Counted from the stretch's first letter, positions 1-10,065 are shown. The stretch: DNA of 64,000 nt from Schaalia georgiae DSM 6843 (GCF_000429245.1 NZ_AUBM01000006.1:255051-319050), one strand, 5' to 3'. Numbers and translations: made by a program. Notes: generated by a model not told the origin, from the letters alone.

Positions 1-590
1 CCGACCAGTTCCCGTCCCACCATGGCGGCCGCGCGCTCGAAGGTGATGTTCTCGTCGTGCTCGCCCGCCTCGGCCTTGGCGGCGGGGGTGAAGACCGGGG
101 TGTCGAGGCGGGATCCCTCGGTGAGCCCGTCCGGCAGTACGATGCCGCAGACGGTGCCGGTGCGGCGGTACTCCGCCAGGCCGGAGCCGGTGAGGTAGCC
201 GCGCACCACGCATTCGATGGGGACCATGTCGAGGCGGCGGCACACGACGGCGCGCGCGTCCACGGCGGCGGGCACGGCGCGCAGCGGCGGGTGGGGCGCC
301 CCGGCGAGGGCGCCGGCCGCGTTCGCGGGGGCGGCGCGCCCCACGGCGAGGAGGTGGTTGTCGACGATGCCGCGCAATTCCCCCATCCACCAGATCGCCA
401 TCTGGTTGAGGATCTTGCCCTTGCCCGGGATGGGGGTGGGCAGCACGTGGTCGTAGGCGCTGATCCGGTCGCTGGTGACCATGAGCAGGGCGCTGGCGGC
501 CGAGGGGTCTTCCCCGTCGGGGGCGTAGATGTCCCGGACCTTGCCGGAGGCCAGGTGCGTCCACCCGGTGAGTTCGACGTGCTCGTCCAT
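1..590 (-). CDS. purC: SAICAR synthase PurC (3' part cut off by window edge)
   Basis: Phosphoribosylaminoimidazole-succinocarboxamide synthase joins aspartate to CAIR in cytosolic purine synthesis. The visible ~196 N-terminal residues begin [20 protein letters not shown] and contain the family motifs SGKVRDIY and SDRISAYD. The ATG at 588-590 follows a strong AGGAGG site. The gene starts 22 bases after purD on the same strand, so the two are probably co-transcribed. The C-terminus lies outside the window. Identity is from motif recognition. Confidence 0.93.
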   Translation of the reverse strand, partial: MDEHVELTGWTHLASGKVRDIYAPDGEDPSAASALLMVTSDRISAYDHVLPTPIPGKGKILNQMAIWWMGELRGIVDNHLLAVGRAAPANAAGALAGAPHPPLRAVPAAVDARAVVCRRLDMVPIECVVRGYLTGSGLAEYRRTGTVCGIVLPDGLTEGSRLDTPVFTPAAKAEAGEHDENITFERAAAMVGRELV

Positions 591-612
591 TGTTCCTCCT
601 GGTCCCCGCGCC

Positions 613-1938
613 TCAGCCGTCCAGTCCGGCGGGCCACGTCGCGATGTCGGTGCGGTGGTGCTCGCCCTGGAACCGGATGAGGCCGACCGCCTCGTAGGCG
701 CGCTGGCGGGCGCGCTCCACTGTGTCGGCGCGCGCGACGACGTCGAGGACGCGCCCCCCGGAGTTGACCAGGGCGAGGGTGGGTTCGAATCCGCAGCAGC
801 CGGCCGCCACATCGGCGGGGTCGTCCGTGATCTCCTCGGAGGTGCCCGCGTGGATGACGTGGACGCCGTCGAGTCGTTCGGCGGCGTCGATGCCCGTGAT
901 GGTGTGGCCGGTGTCCGTGGGCCCGGGGTAGCCGCCGGAGGCCATGACGACGGTGACGGCCGCGTCGGGGGACCACGCGGGCGGCGCGGCGCAGGCCAGG
1001 GAGCCGGTCGCCGCGGCGTGGAGCAGCGGCGCCAGCGGGGAATCGAGGCGCTCGAGGACGACCTGGGTCTCAGGGTCCCCGAAGCGGACGTTGAACTCGA
1101 CGACGCGGATGCCCCTCGAGGTCATCGCGAGCCCGCAGTAGAGCAGGCCGACGAAGGGGGTGCCCCGGCGGGCCATCTCGTCGATAACGGGCTGGGCGAT
1201 GTCGCGGACGATCTCTTCCACGGCGCCGGAGGGCAGCCACGGAAGGGGGCTGTATGCGCCCATGCCGCCGGTGTTCGGGCCCGTGCCCCCGTCGCCGGCG
1301 CGTTTGAAGTCCTGCGCGGGCACCAGGGGGAGGGCTATGGCCCCGTCACTGAGGCAGAAGAGGGAGACCTCGGGCCCGTCGAGGTACTCCTCGATGACGA
1401 CGGCACCCCCCTGACGGGCCAGACAGGCCGCGGCGTGCGCGAGCGCCTCGGCCCGCGACCCGGTGACGACGACGCCCTTGCCTGCCGCCAGGGCGTCGTC
1501 CTTGACCACGTAGGGGCTCCCCATGGCGTCCAGGGCGGCCCCGGCCTCGTCGATGGTGCGGCAGGTGCGCGATGCCGCGGTGGCGACGCCGGCGTCCCCC
1601 ATGACCTGTTTGGCGAAGGACTTGGAGGCCTCGAGGCGCGCGGCTGCGCGGGTCGGGCCGAAGACGGGGATCCCCCGTTCCAGGACGGCGTCTGCGACCC
1701 CGGCGACCAGTGGGGCCTCCGGCCCGACGACGACCAGATCCACCTGCTCGCCCAGCGCGCGGCGCAGCACGTCGTCGGGGTCCAGGGGATCCAGGGTGCG
1801 CGAGTCGCCCAGTTGCTCGAGGCCGGGGTTGCCGGCTTGGACGACGAGTTCAACAGGGTGGTCGGTGGTGGACGTGCGCACGAGCGCGCGGGCGATCGCA
1901 TGCTCGCGCCCGCCGTTGCCGACGAGGAGGACCTTCAC
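613..1938 (-). CDS. purD: Phosphoribosylamine-glycine ligase (GARS)
   Basis: Ligates glycine to phosphoribosylamine with ATP, the second step of purine synthesis. The 441-residue length is normal for stand-alone PurD. The N-terminus [14 protein letters not shown] is the family signature. The ATP-grasp core shows [27 protein letters not shown] and [11 protein letters not shown]. The start is GTG at 1936-1938. It lies upstream of purC on the same strand; purM and purF are elsewhere in the window, so the pathway is split over at least two loci. Confidence 0.95.
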   Translation of the reverse strand: MKVLLVGNGGREHAIARALVRTSTTDHPVELVVQAGNPGLEQLGDSRTLDPLDPDDVLRRALGEQVDLVVVGPEAPLVAGVADAVLERGIPVFGPTRAAARLEASKSFAKQVMGDAGVATAASRTCRTIDEAGAALDAMGSPYVVKDDALAAGKGVVVTGSRAEALAHAAACLARQGGAVVIEEYLDGPEVSLFCLSDGAIALPLVPAQDFKRAGDGGTGPNTGGMGAYSPLPWLPSGAVEEIVRDIAQPVIDEMARRGTPFVGLLYCGLAMTSRGIRVVEFNVRFGDPETQVVLERLDSPLAPLLHAAATGSLACAAPPAWSPDAAVTVVMASGGYPGPTDTGHTITGIDAAERLDGVHVIHAGTSEEITDDPADVAAGCCGFEPTLALVNSGGRVLDVVARADTVERARQRAYEAVGLIRFQGEHHRTDIATWPAGLDG

Positions 1939-2025
1939 GGTCCCATTCTAGCGACCGGGGCGGCCGGGGCGACGACGCCGCCCCGTTCCTGGTCGCACGT
2001 CACAGCCCCAGTCGCGAACGCGGGC

Positions 2026-3150
2026 TCACCACGCCCCGTTCGGGTTGCCGGACCGCTTGGAGTCGGAGCGGTCCTGCCGGTCCTTCTCGTTGCCGCGGTT
2101 CTTATTCTGCAGGTCCTGGCGCTTCTGGCGGTCCGAGGAACTCTCGTTGTCGTACCCCTCGTTCTTGTTCTTGTTCTTGCCCTGGCCGCCCTTGTCCTGC
2201 TGGTCCTGGCCGCCCTTGTCCTGCTGGTCCTGGCCCTGGCCGCCCTTGTCCTGCTGGTCCTGACCCTGACCGCCTTTGTCCTGCTGGTCCTGGCCCTGAC
2301 CGCCTTTGTCCTGCTGGTCCTGGCCCTGGCCGCCCTGGTCCTGCTTGTCCTTGGCCTGCTGCTCCTTGTCGCCGAGGCGGTCCGTGGAGTCGTCCGCCTG
2401 CTCGCCGGGGTCCTGCTGGCCGCCGCCACCGCCCTGCCCGCCGCTCTGCTGGTCGGACTGGCCGCCACCGCCCTGCCCGCCGCTCTGCTGGTCGGACTGG
2501 TCCCCGCCGCCGGACTGGTTCTGGCTGGAGGAGGGGGACTGGCACGGGGAAACGATGTCCTTGGCCTCGGAGTACGCGGTGGCGGCCCCGGACCAGTCGT
2601 CCGACGCGGCCTTCGCGTCGCCCTGGATCTCGATGCCCAGGGCCAGGTTGATGCGCACCTGGCACTCGTAGGAGTAGGTCTCGATGCGGCCGGGCTCGAT
2701 CTCCGTGGCTGTGGGAACCTGTTCCTTCGCCGTGCGCAGCAGGTCGATGCCGCCCTCGGTGTCGCCCTCGCGAAGCATCGTCGTCCCGAGGTTGTAGTTG
2801 GCCACCCAGGACTCGACACCGCTCTTCGTGAGGGTCTTCTGCCCCTCGTAGCCGGCCTGGGCGCTCGTGTAGTCCGAGTCGGTCCAATGCCCCAGCGAGG
2901 CGCGGGACCACAGGGTGAGGCCGATGAGGTACGTGGACGCGGCGAGGCCGATCAGCACGAAGGGAAGGGACCACAGCAGCGGGCGCAACGCCTTGCGGGA
3001 CCTGCGGGGCTTGGCGGCAGGGCCGCGCGCGGCTTTCGCCTTGGACGAGGAGTCGCCCTTGTCCGCCTCGGGCGCGCCGAAGGGAACGAGCACGTCATCG
3101 GGGTCGGCGGAGGGGGGGCCGGCGGGCGGGAACTGGCCGTTAGATGGCAT
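2026..3150 (-). CDS. Membrane-anchored TPR-like protein with Gly/Gln/Asp repeat tail
   Basis: A 374-residue protein: a charged, proline-containing N-terminus, one membrane helix at about residues 57-81, a helical region (about 90-195) resembling the TPR part of BatB/BatC-type proteins, then a long low-complexity tail. The tail has two SDQQSGGQGGGG units and about five DKGGQGQDQQ-type units, ending in basic/Asn-rich sequence. The ATG follows AGGAGGTCCC and overlaps the end of the upstream VWA gene by 11 bases, so they are translationally linked. It is the last gene of the MoxR/VWA set. Function is inferred from context only; the tail probably sits outside the membrane. Confidence 0.75.
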   Translation of the reverse strand: MPSNGQFPPAGPPSADPDDVLVPFGAPEADKGDSSSKAKAARGPAAKPRRSRKALRPLLWSLPFVLIGLAASTYLIGLTLWSRASLGHWTDSDYTSAQAGYEGQKTLTKSGVESWVANYNLGTTMLREGDTEGGIDLLRTAKEQVPTATEIEPGRIETYSYECQVRINLALGIEIQGDAKAASDDWSGAATAYSEAKDIVSPCQSPSSSQNQSGGGDQSDQQSGGQGGGGQSDQQSGGQGGGGGQQDPGEQADDSTDRLGDKEQQAKDKQDQGGQGQDQQDKGGQGQDQQDKGGQGQDQQDKGGQGQDQQDKGGQDQQDKGGQGKNKNKNEGYDNESSSDRQKRQDLQNKNRGNEKDRQDRSDSKRSGNPNGAW

Positions 3151-4198
3151 GGGACCTCCTCAAAGAGCGTGCGCGTATTGCCAGTGCGGCGCCCTCCCAA
3201 GCCATGAGGGCACCCAGGACGAGGGCGAGCGGCCACACGATGTACCGGTATGTGGAGAGCAGGTTCCGGGTTTCGGCCACGTCGGAGGCTCCGTCCATGA
3301 GCGAGGAGCACTTGCCCTCGATGTCCGCGGTGCTCGGCGAGTGGATGTAGTCGACCCCGAGGCGCGAGGCGATCGCCTGGAGCTTGTCCTCGTCGATCTT
3401 CGAGATCGCCACGGGGTTCCCGGCCTGCGTGCGGTCGTGGATGTATTCGTCCTCCCCGGAGCCGCCTCCCGAGCCCGATTGGGCGTTTGAAGTGGGGTCG
3501 GCGCCGATGCGCCTGACCTTCATGGGCCCGCCCTCCTTGGAGCCGTAGCCTATGACGAGGCCGCCGTCGATGTAGGGCTTGACCTGGTCCCAGTCGCTCT
3601 CCTGACCGGGGGAGGTGGCCGACCAGTGGTCTTGGTTGGAGGTCTCCCCGTCGGTGAAGACGAAGAGGGTGCGGAGGTTCTGCGGGTGCTTCTCCTTGTT
3701 CTTCTCCAGCATCTTCGCCAGGTGGGCGGCGGGCCGGTCCGGGGAGGAGCCCTGCGAGGACTCGGAGAGCTCCTGGACGAAGGTCGCCATGTACGAGGTC
3801 ACCGCCGTGGAGTCGGTCGTCAGCGGCAGTTCGGTGCGCACGCCGGAGTCCCAGCTGATGATGGAGAAGCGCGAGCCCGCCATCTTCTCGAGGATGGTGG
3901 CGACGTCCTGGCGGACCCCGTCGATCCGGGGCTTCTTGCCGTCCCAGTCCTCGGCCGCCATGGAGCCGGTGCGGTCGATGACCATGTAGACCTCGACGGA
4001 GGAACTGACCTGGGTCGCTTCGCCTTCCACGGAGGGGCCCGCGCAGATGAGCGCCACGACGACCACGGCCAGCGCGCGGCGCACGGCATCGTTCAAGTGC
4101 GGGCGCGCCGAGCGCTTCCACATGAGGAACACCATGGCGGCGCCAATGATCAGGATCGCGATGATGACCGCGATGTGGGCGATTGGCCGGAATACCAT
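3140..4198 (-). CDS. VWA-domain membrane protein (Bat-type, second copy)
   Basis: 352 residues with an N-terminal membrane helix, a second hydrophobic segment near residues 42-52, a von Willebrand A domain, and a C-terminal helix before SLRRSHAI. The MIDAS metal motif reads VIDRTGSM, with Thr at the position where the other copy has Ser, followed later by FVFTDGETS. The start ATG at 4196-4198 has a GGGAGGG site and lies one base from the stop of the first VWA gene. Such proteins partner with MoxR ATPases, which insert cofactors or assemble complexes; the client here is not visible. Confidence 0.82.
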   Translation of the reverse strand: MVFRPIAHIAVIIAILIIGAAMVFLMWKRSARPHLNDAVRRALAVVVVALICAGPSVEGEATQVSSSVEVYMVIDRTGSMAAEDWDGKKPRIDGVRQDVATILEKMAGSRFSIISWDSGVRTELPLTTDSTAVTSYMATFVQELSESSQGSSPDRPAAHLAKMLEKNKEKHPQNLRTLFVFTDGETSNQDHWSATSPGQESDWDQVKPYIDGGLVIGYGSKEGGPMKVRRIGADPTSNAQSGSGGGSGEDEYIHDRTQAGNPVAISKIDEDKLQAIASRLGVDYIHSPSTADIEGKCSSLMDGASDVAETRNLLSTYRYIVWPLALVLGALMAWEGAALAIRARSLRRSHAI

Positions 4199-4199
4199 G

Positions 4200-5222
4200 T
4201 CACACCCTCCCCAGGGCGATCATGCCGAAGAGTGCGAACATGCCCAGGACCGTCCACGCGAGCGCCGAGGCGGGCTTGTCCGTCTCCAGGACGTCCCCCG
4301 ATCCCTCGAGGTCGACCTTCTGCTGCTGCTCGATCGCCGCGATGACGCCCTGCACGCTGGCGGGGTTGGAGGCGTCGTAGAACTCGCCCCCCGTCTCCTT
4401 GACGAGCCTCTCGAGCTCTTGTCCCTCACTGGACATGAACGGGGACCCGTCGGAGGGGTACAGCGCGGTGACGACGACGTTCTGCCGCTTCGCGAAATCG
4501 ATCGCGTCCTTCAAGGAGTAGATCTGGTCCCCGAGGACCTCGTTGTCGGTGGCCAGCAGGATCATCCGCGAGCGCTCTTGGTCGTAGTGGTCGAAGCCGA
4601 GCACGCAGGAGGCCAGTCCGTCACCGGCCAGGGAGGAGCTGCCCCCCTGGGAGTCGAAGGTGTCCTCCAGGTACTCCAGCAGCTCGTTGGAGACGTACAC
4701 TCCCGAGCTGCTCTTGCCCTGGAAGCCGTTCTCCATGATCTCGCTCATCTCCTTGAGCACGTCGTCGGCCAGCGCGTAGTCGTCGGTGAGGGGGAACTTC
4801 GTGACGGAGCGGGCGTCCCAGAGCTGCAAGGAGATGCGCTCCCCGGAGAAGTGCTCGACGATCTGGCGGAACGCCTCGCCGATCTTGCCGTCGTAGGGGA
4901 TCATCGATCCGGATGCGTCCAGGCACAGGACGATGTCGCGGGTGGAGAGCTTGTCGTGCTTGACCTGGCGGTCCACCGGGGCACCGGCGCTGACGGCGAC
5001 GGCGACGACCGTGAGGAAGAAGCAGAGCACGGCGGAGGCGAAGACGAGGCGGGTCCGCCTCACGAGCGCCTGGTACTTCGGGAGGGACCTCAGGTAGCCG
5101 GTGTTGGCCACCCATCCTTTCTTGCCAGCGCGCTTGCCGGCGTCGCGCGCCAGCCACCAGCCGATGACGGTGGCGGCCAGGACGACGCCGATGACGACGA
5201 AGACGAGCCATGTGAACCTCAT
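4200..5222 (-). CDS. VWA-domain membrane protein (Bat-type, first copy)
   Basis: 340 residues starting MRFTWLVFVVIG. It has an N-terminal helix, a second helix around SAVLCFFLTVVAVAV, a VWA domain with canonical MIDAS LCLDASGSM and the later LLATDNEV segment, and a C-terminal helix (LAWTVLGMFALFGMIAL). The ATG overlaps the preceding gene's stop as ATGA (5219-5222). Two VWA membrane proteins in a row fit BatA/BatB organisation. The domain is expected to face outside, between the helices. Confidence 0.85.
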   Translation of the reverse strand: MRFTWLVFVVIGVVLAATVIGWWLARDAGKRAGKKGWVANTGYLRSLPKYQALVRRTRLVFASAVLCFFLTVVAVAVSAGAPVDRQVKHDKLSTRDIVLCLDASGSMIPYDGKIGEAFRQIVEHFSGERISLQLWDARSVTKFPLTDDYALADDVLKEMSEIMENGFQGKSSSGVYVSNELLEYLEDTFDSQGGSSSLAGDGLASCVLGFDHYDQERSRMILLATDNEVLGDQIYSLKDAIDFAKRQNVVVTALYPSDGSPFMSSEGQELERLVKETGGEFYDASNPASVQGVIAAIEQQQKVDLEGSGDVLETDKPASALAWTVLGMFALFGMIALGRV

Positions 5223-5773
5223 GCGCCCACCGCCTGCGAGGCGAGGGCCAGGATTCCGTCCACCGAGGGGCGGCGGGGCGAGGGCGGGGGCGCCACGTCC
5301 CAACCGGCGGCCAGGAAGGGGTTGTCGGAGCGCGCGCCGCGGTCCTGGGCGGCGTCCTCCTCGTCGCCAACGAAGCTGGGCTCCTCGCACGCCTCGAGGA
5401 CTTCCGCCAGCTGGGGCCATGTGGGCACCAGGGCGCGGATCTCGGCGACTGTGGCGACCTCGAGGTCGCGTCCGGAGCGCTCGGTGCCGAGGGCGCGCAT
5501 GAGGCCTGCGATGGCCAGGTGCGTGCCGCGCTCGTCGAGTTCACCACTGGCGTTGCGCTGGGCGATCTGGTCGATGAACTCGTAGTAGCGCGAACGCCGG
5601 GCGTCGGAAATGCTCTGCAGGTCGGTGACGGTGCGCTCGCGCGAGTGCCACCAGCTCCACAGGCTGTAGGCCACCCAGCCGACCACGAGGAGCAGGATCG
5701 CAGCGCCCGCGACCCACATCCAGTGCGGGTAGATCACGGGGTCGCGGAGGTAATCGGTGGCGTCACCGGACAT
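5219..5773 (-). CDS. Single-pass membrane protein of Bat-type cluster (DUF4381-like)
   Basis: 184 residues from the ATG at 5771-5773, chosen because AAAGGGGCGG lies just upstream; a longer frame exists but its extra N-terminus is low-complexity. One helix at about residues 16-40 (HWMWVAGAAILLLVVGWVAY) is followed by a soluble helical domain. Size, topology and position directly before a VWA gene resemble the DUF4381 proteins of MoxR/VWA clusters. The last ~40 residues are Pro/Arg-rich. Family assignment is by context and appearance. Confidence 0.7.
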   Translation of the reverse strand: MSGDATDYLRDPVIYPHWMWVAGAAILLLVVGWVAYSLWSWWHSRERTVTDLQSISDARRSRYYEFIDQIAQRNASGELDERGTHLAIAGLMRALGTERSGRDLEVATVAEIRALVPTWPQLAEVLEACEEPSFVGDEEDAAQDRGARSDNPFLAAGWDVAPPPSPRRPSVDGILALASQAVGA

Positions 5774-6038
5774 AGCCGCCCCTTTCACCCGCGCGGGCGG
5801 GCGGGGCGGTGCGGACGGGAGCGGTGCGGGGCGCGTCCGTCGCTCGTAGTGCCATTCCGATTCTCTTCCCTGTTCCATTGGGGCGCCGGTGGCCGACCAC
5901 CCGGTCACGTGCTGGTACCGACGCCGCGTTCACCTGATTGTGCCACGCCCGGGGCGATAGTGCTATCGCCGGGAGGCGGCCCCCTCGCGGGGCGGACTCC
6001 CCCAGAGAACGAAATTACTTAACAGGGTTTTTAATAAA
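5774..6038. other. Spacer between sortase gene and the VWA half of the cluster; AT-rich patch
   Basis: No gene seen. Bases ~6000-6042, directly after the sortase stop, are clearly AT-rich (TTAATAAATCATTC) in otherwise very GC-rich DNA. The patch could hold a promoter for the downstream membrane/VWA genes or mark one edge of the pilus cassette. Confidence 0.4.
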
Positions 6039-7064
6039 TCATTCAGCGTTCGCGCGGTTTTCCGAGCGGGAGGGGCACCCGGAGCGCCATATGTAGACAC
6101 CGATCAGTGAAACTCCCCCCAGCAGGCCCACGGCCCACCACGGGAACCCGGGGATCTCGGGAACGGCCCCCGCGGCGTCCACGTCCCTCTGGGGAGTGGG
6201 GTAGACGCGCTCCCCGGTGATGAGGATGCGGTGGGTGTTGATGCCCAGCGGAGTACACGTCACCAGCGTCGCCAGGTCGCGCCCCGGATCGGCGCGCAGC
6301 GCCTCGGTCTCCTCGGGCTCGACGACCTTCTTGTCGATCACGCTGTAGGTGAGGACCTCGCCGAAGACCTCGAAGGTGAAGGTGTCGCCCAGCTCGACCT
6401 TGTCCAGGTCGGTGAACATCCGCGCCTCGGCCAGCCCCCGGTGCCCGGTGATGACCGTGCGCTGCCCCTGGCCGCCGACGGGCAGGGAGGTCCCCTCGAG
6501 GTGCCCCAGGCCCTTGAGCAGGGTGTCGTCCGAGGTCCCGTGGTAGATGGGCAGGTCGATGTCGGCGGCGGGGACCTTCAGCCGGGCCATCAGGCCCGTC
6601 CCATCCGCAGTGAGGATGGAGTTGTAGTCGAGGCTGTGGTCCCCCGAGGTGCCGTCGCCGGTGGGCACGTTCGTGTTCGCCTCCAGCACCGCGCCGGCGC
6701 TGAGGGCGTCGTTGTACCTGTGGGCGAGGGCGAGCTGCTCGTCCGCCGAGGGGTCGGCGCGGCCCACAGAGCCCTCGTACTGGGCGATGACCTGCGACTG
6801 GTTGTACTGGGCGACCCACGCGGAGATCGAGGGGTACAGGAAGAGCAGCAGCCCCGCGAGGCCGAGCAGGGAGGGGACCAGCGACAGGGGCGAGAACCTC
6901 CACCTCCGCCCTCGGGGGGCGGGGTCGCGGGATTCCGCGGGGGCACTGGCCCCCCCTTCCGCGGGCGCGCTGGGGGAGGCGGAGCCGCTGGCGGGCGGGG
7001 GCGGGGGCGGAGCGGGGGCGTCATGCGCGGCGCTCGCGCTGTGGGGTAGGGGTATGCGTGTCAT
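6039..7064 (-). CDS. Class C (pilus-specific) sortase
   Basis: A membrane transpeptidase that would join LPLTG-cleaved pilins to the pilin-motif lysine. 341 residues: a Pro/Ala-rich cytoplasmic tail, a membrane helix near residues 59-82, the catalytic domain, and a second C-terminal helix (WWAVGLLGGVSLIGVYIW), the two-helix topology of class C enzymes. The catalytic triad is visible as His208 (VITGHRG), Cys270 (TLVTCTPLG) and Arg279 (NTHRILITGER). I could not place the usual DPF/DPW lid motif; DPSADE near 104 is the only candidate. Third gene of the pilus cassette. Confidence 0.93.
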   Translation of the reverse strand: MTRIPLPHSASAAHDAPAPPPPPPASGSASPSAPAEGGASAPAESRDPAPRGRRWRFSPLSLVPSLLGLAGLLLFLYPSISAWVAQYNQSQVIAQYEGSVGRADPSADEQLALAHRYNDALSAGAVLEANTNVPTGDGTSGDHSLDYNSILTADGTGLMARLKVPAADIDLPIYHGTSDDTLLKGLGHLEGTSLPVGGQGQRTVITGHRGLAEARMFTDLDKVELGDTFTFEVFGEVLTYSVIDKKVVEPEETEALRADPGRDLATLVTCTPLGINTHRILITGERVYPTPQRDVDAAGAVPEIPGFPWWAVGLLGGVSLIGVYIWRSGCPSRSENRANAE

Positions 7065-7114
7065 AGCGCGTTTGCGCTGGGGGGAGCCCGGGGCGCGGGC
7101 TCCCCCCAGTCGCG

Positions 7115-10000
7115 TCAGGACTGCCTGCTCTTGCGGCGCTTGATGGCCGCGCCTGCTCCAGCGGCGCCCAGGCCCGCGATGATACCGCCGATCAGGTAGG
7201 CGTCAGCACCGAATCCGCCGGTGAGCGGGAGGCTCGGAACCGTCTGCTTCTCATTGGTGATCGGTGTGAAGGCGTAGTCGAGCGCGTCCTTGCCGATGGT
7301 GAAGTTGCGCGGCGTCGTGTCCAGGCGGTACCCGGCGGGCGCTTTCTTCTCCGTGAGGGTGTAGGCGTTCTCGCTCCACGGCAGGCCCTTCACGGTGAAG
7401 GATCCGGCTGCGGGGTCCGTGTCGTAGTACGTGGCGTCAGGGGACTTGGGGCACTGGGCGGCCGAGGCGGCTTGGCAGTCCGCGATGGTCACCGCGTTCG
7501 GCAGTGCGCCGCCGCTGATCGTCCACTCCGACCCCGCCAGGGGCGTGGCGCCGTCCGAGGCGTCGACCTTCTTCCAGGTCACGGACCCGGTCTTGCGCTC
7601 GTTGACGACGGCCTTGTCCAGGGCGGCGTTCAGAGCGCCGGGGGTGATCGTCGGGAAGGTGAGCCGTGCGTTGTTCAGCTCGTACCCGGCGGGGGTACTG
7701 GCCTCGCGGATGGTGTACGTCCCCCACTTGAGGCCGTCAACCTTGAAGGATCCGGGCACGGGGTCCTGGTCCTTGTAGGGGCCGGCGGGGCACGGGCCCG
7801 CGGTGCAGTCCTCCACTGTGGGGTTGCCGTGCACGTCCGGTCCGCTCAGGCGCCAGCTGGTGCCCGCCAGGGGCGTGGCCCCGTCGGAGTCGACCTTCTG
7901 CCAGGTCAGGGATCCGGGCTTGCCGGTGTTCGTGATGGAGCACAGGACGCGGTCGGTGTTCTGGACCAGGACCTGCCCCTTGCCGTCGACCGTCGCCCCG
8001 GTCACGGACGAGGAGTAGTTCTCGCCCCGGGTCCCCGGCGCCTCCTTGCAGCTCCACTGCCCGGACTCGTAGGCGGCGCCGGCGGGGTTCGTAGTGGTCT
8101 CCGCGATATCGTTCTTCCCGGTGCGCACCACCGTCGGACCGCCAGTGGTGCCATTGCCGCTCAGGGTGAAGCCGTTGGCCCCGCCCGTCAGCGCCCACTG
8201 GTCGGCCGCCAGGCCGCCCACCTCGTTCGAGGAGTACTTGTCATCGACCTGTTTGACCAGTTGCAGGGTGGGCACGCGCACGGCGATGCGGTAGTCCTCG
8301 ACCTCGCCAGTGGCGGTGCCGCCAGTGGGCTTCTGGCCGTCGCCATTGTTGTCGGCGGTGATGCGCAGCCGCATGAAGGTCTCGGTGCCGGTGCCGTCCT
8401 CGCCGTCCACGGAGCGCACGACATCGTTGGGCACAGTCCACGACAGGGTGGCGCTGTCGGAGGCGGAGCAGGCGACCTCGTCGGACTTCTCCGCGTCGTC
8501 GAAGACGCCGTTGTGGTTCCAGTCGATCCAGCCTGCCACTTTCCCGTTGCCCTCGCACGTGACGACCTGGGTGTGGGTGGCGCCGGGCTGGGTGCGGATG
8601 CCGTCCGCGGGCACGGTGATGGAGTCCTCGTCGTTGGGCTCTCCGACGATGTCGTCGCCCTTGGCGTCGGCGCTGAACGACTGCATGGGCTCGGCGTCGA
8701 TGCGCTCGCCGAGGCGGGGGGAGCCCTTCTCCATGTACATCTCGGCCTGGGGGGAGACCTGGAAGAGGTCGGTGGTCGCCCTGACCTCGCCCCCGCGCCA
8801 CGAGGGCTGGAAGAGGGAGGAGGCGACGCCGTAGGACTCGGGGGCGTCGCCGTAGTCGGTGGCGACGACCAGGCCCAGGGCGACGGCGGAGTACCCCGCG
8901 CCCTGCAGGGTGACGGTGGCGGAGGTGGCGCCCTCCATGAACATAACGGCGTCAGGGCCGCCGTACCCGTTCGGGTTCTTGTAGCTGCCGCCCGACTGGT
9001 AGACGCACTCATCGTCAGAGGGCATGAGGCGCAGGGTGCGCGAGCCGTTGGAGACGATGCCGTCGGTGGTGACCTGCTTGCCCGTGTTCTTGCTGATGCA
9101 CTGCCGCGAACGAATGGTGTCGAGCACCCTCCAGCGCGGGGGCTTGTTGCCTGCGGTCGTCTTCACCGTGGCCTCGATCCACTCATCCTGCCGGTCGCTG
9201 GTCGCCCAGTTCTTGATGCCGTAGCGCCTGGAGGACGCCTCGGCGTCGGCGAAGACCAGGCCCTGGATGGGCACATTGGTGATGGAGCCGTCCTTGCCGT
9301 AGATCGCGGCCTTGCAGCTGTAGTCGACGCTGACGCGGGCATTGAAGCCCGTGGGGCGGTGGTCCGTGGTCTCATTCCACTTCTTCCCGTCCCAGGCGTT
9401 GCCCCCGTTGTAGGCGTAGCCGTTGGCCAGGCCGATCACCATCTGGTTCTTGTTGACGTAGTCCTGGGGGTAGGTGAGGCCGGCGTGCCACTCCTCGGAG
9501 CCGTCCTTCCACGAGCCGGGACCGCCGACGTTGTAGAGGTTGTCCAGTGCGTCACCGGCCCAAGCGCCGGGGATGGTGGCGACCAGGGGACCCTCGGACT
9601 GCTGTTTGGGGGTTCCAGGCGCGGGGGTGTCATGGGTGAGGTTGGACAGGGTGCAGGTGGTGACCAACGAGCCCGCGTCCCCGAGGTCCCGGTGGTTGAC
9701 GAAGTCCTTGGGCTTCTCCCCCACGTCGAGGACGGGGACGTTGGGCTTCTCAACACCCTTGAAGTTCGTGTCGTAGTCGGCCCATTGGAGCCACTGGATG
9801 GATTCTTTGAAGCGCCCCGAGCCTCCCGTGGCGAAGGTCGCGGGCAGTGAGTTGCTGGGGATGCCCTCGACTGCCGCTTGCGCCGGTTGCGCCGTATTGG
9901 CCAGGACGGGGGTGGCGCCGATGGTCGCGCAGACCACGAACGCGACCACGAAGCGCGCGAGCCGCCTGGTGCGGGGCTGTGGACGGACGTGTTGGGACAC
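7115..10000 (-). CDS. LPLTG-anchored pilus tip/adhesin protein with SpaA-type repeats
   Basis: 961 residues. A signal peptide ends near AQA (about residue 41); a large N-terminal adhesin-like region follows (~45-390), then a GEVEDYRI-type domain around 560-580 preceded by acidic DWNHNGVFDDAE, then two SpaA/prealbumin-like repeats each beginning SVTWKKVD or SLTWQKVD and containing PLAGTSW/PLAGSEW. The sorting signal LPLTG is at about 924-928, followed by a helix and KRRKSRQS. The start is GTG at 9998-10000 after TGGAGTTGAA. Layout matches FimQ/FimB-type tip proteins. Unlike Actinomyces oris fim loci, it follows the shaft gene. Confidence 0.87.
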   Translation of the reverse strand: MSQHVRPQPRTRRLARFVVAFVVCATIGATPVLANTAQPAQAAVEGIPSNSLPATFATGGSGRFKESIQWLQWADYDTNFKGVEKPNVPVLDVGEKPKDFVNHRDLGDAGSLVTTCTLSNLTHDTPAPGTPKQQSEGPLVATIPGAWAGDALDNLYNVGGPGSWKDGSEEWHAGLTYPQDYVNKNQMVIGLANGYAYNGGNAWDGKKWNETTDHRPTGFNARVSVDYSCKAAIYGKDGSITNVPIQGLVFADAEASSRRYGIKNWATSDRQDEWIEATVKTTAGNKPPRWRVLDTIRSRQCISKNTGKQVTTDGIVSNGSRTLRLMPSDDECVYQSGGSYKNPNGYGGPDAVMFMEGATSATVTLQGAGYSAVALGLVVATDYGDAPESYGVASSLFQPSWRGGEVRATTDLFQVSPQAEMYMEKGSPRLGERIDAEPMQSFSADAKGDDIVGEPNDEDSITVPADGIRTQPGATHTQVVTCEGNGKVAGWIDWNHNGVFDDAEKSDEVACSASDSATLSWTVPNDVVRSVDGEDGTGTETFMRLRITADNNGDGQKPTGGTATGEVEDYRIAVRVPTLQLVKQVDDKYSSNEVGGLAADQWALTGGANGFTLSGNGTTGGPTVVRTGKNDIAETTTNPAGAAYESGQWSCKEAPGTRGENYSSSVTGATVDGKGQVLVQNTDRVLCSITNTGKPGSLTWQKVDSDGATPLAGTSWRLSGPDVHGNPTVEDCTAGPCPAGPYKDQDPVPGSFKVDGLKWGTYTIREASTPAGYELNNARLTFPTITPGALNAALDKAVVNERKTGSVTWKKVDASDGATPLAGSEWTISGGALPNAVTIADCQAASAAQCPKSPDATYYDTDPAAGSFTVKGLPWSENAYTLTEKKAPAGYRLDTTPRNFTIGKDALDYAFTPITNEKQTVPSLPLTGGFGADAYLIGGIIAGLGAAGAGAAIKRRKSRQS

Positions 10001-10065
10001 TTCAACTCCAATGACTAGGTTTCACGGAAAACTTTATTATGTAAATACTGTGGGGGACGCGCCAC

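Noticed and set aside
529-3207. An 892-residue open frame on the plus strand
   Set aside because: Antisense to purD and the TPR-like gene; it is open only because of high GC, and the other strand carries recognisable families with ribosome sites.
7472-9850. A 792-residue plus-strand open frame opposite the pilus tip gene
   Set aside because: Low-complexity Gly/Val/Ala product with no family; the minus strand has signal peptide, SpaA repeats and LPLTG.
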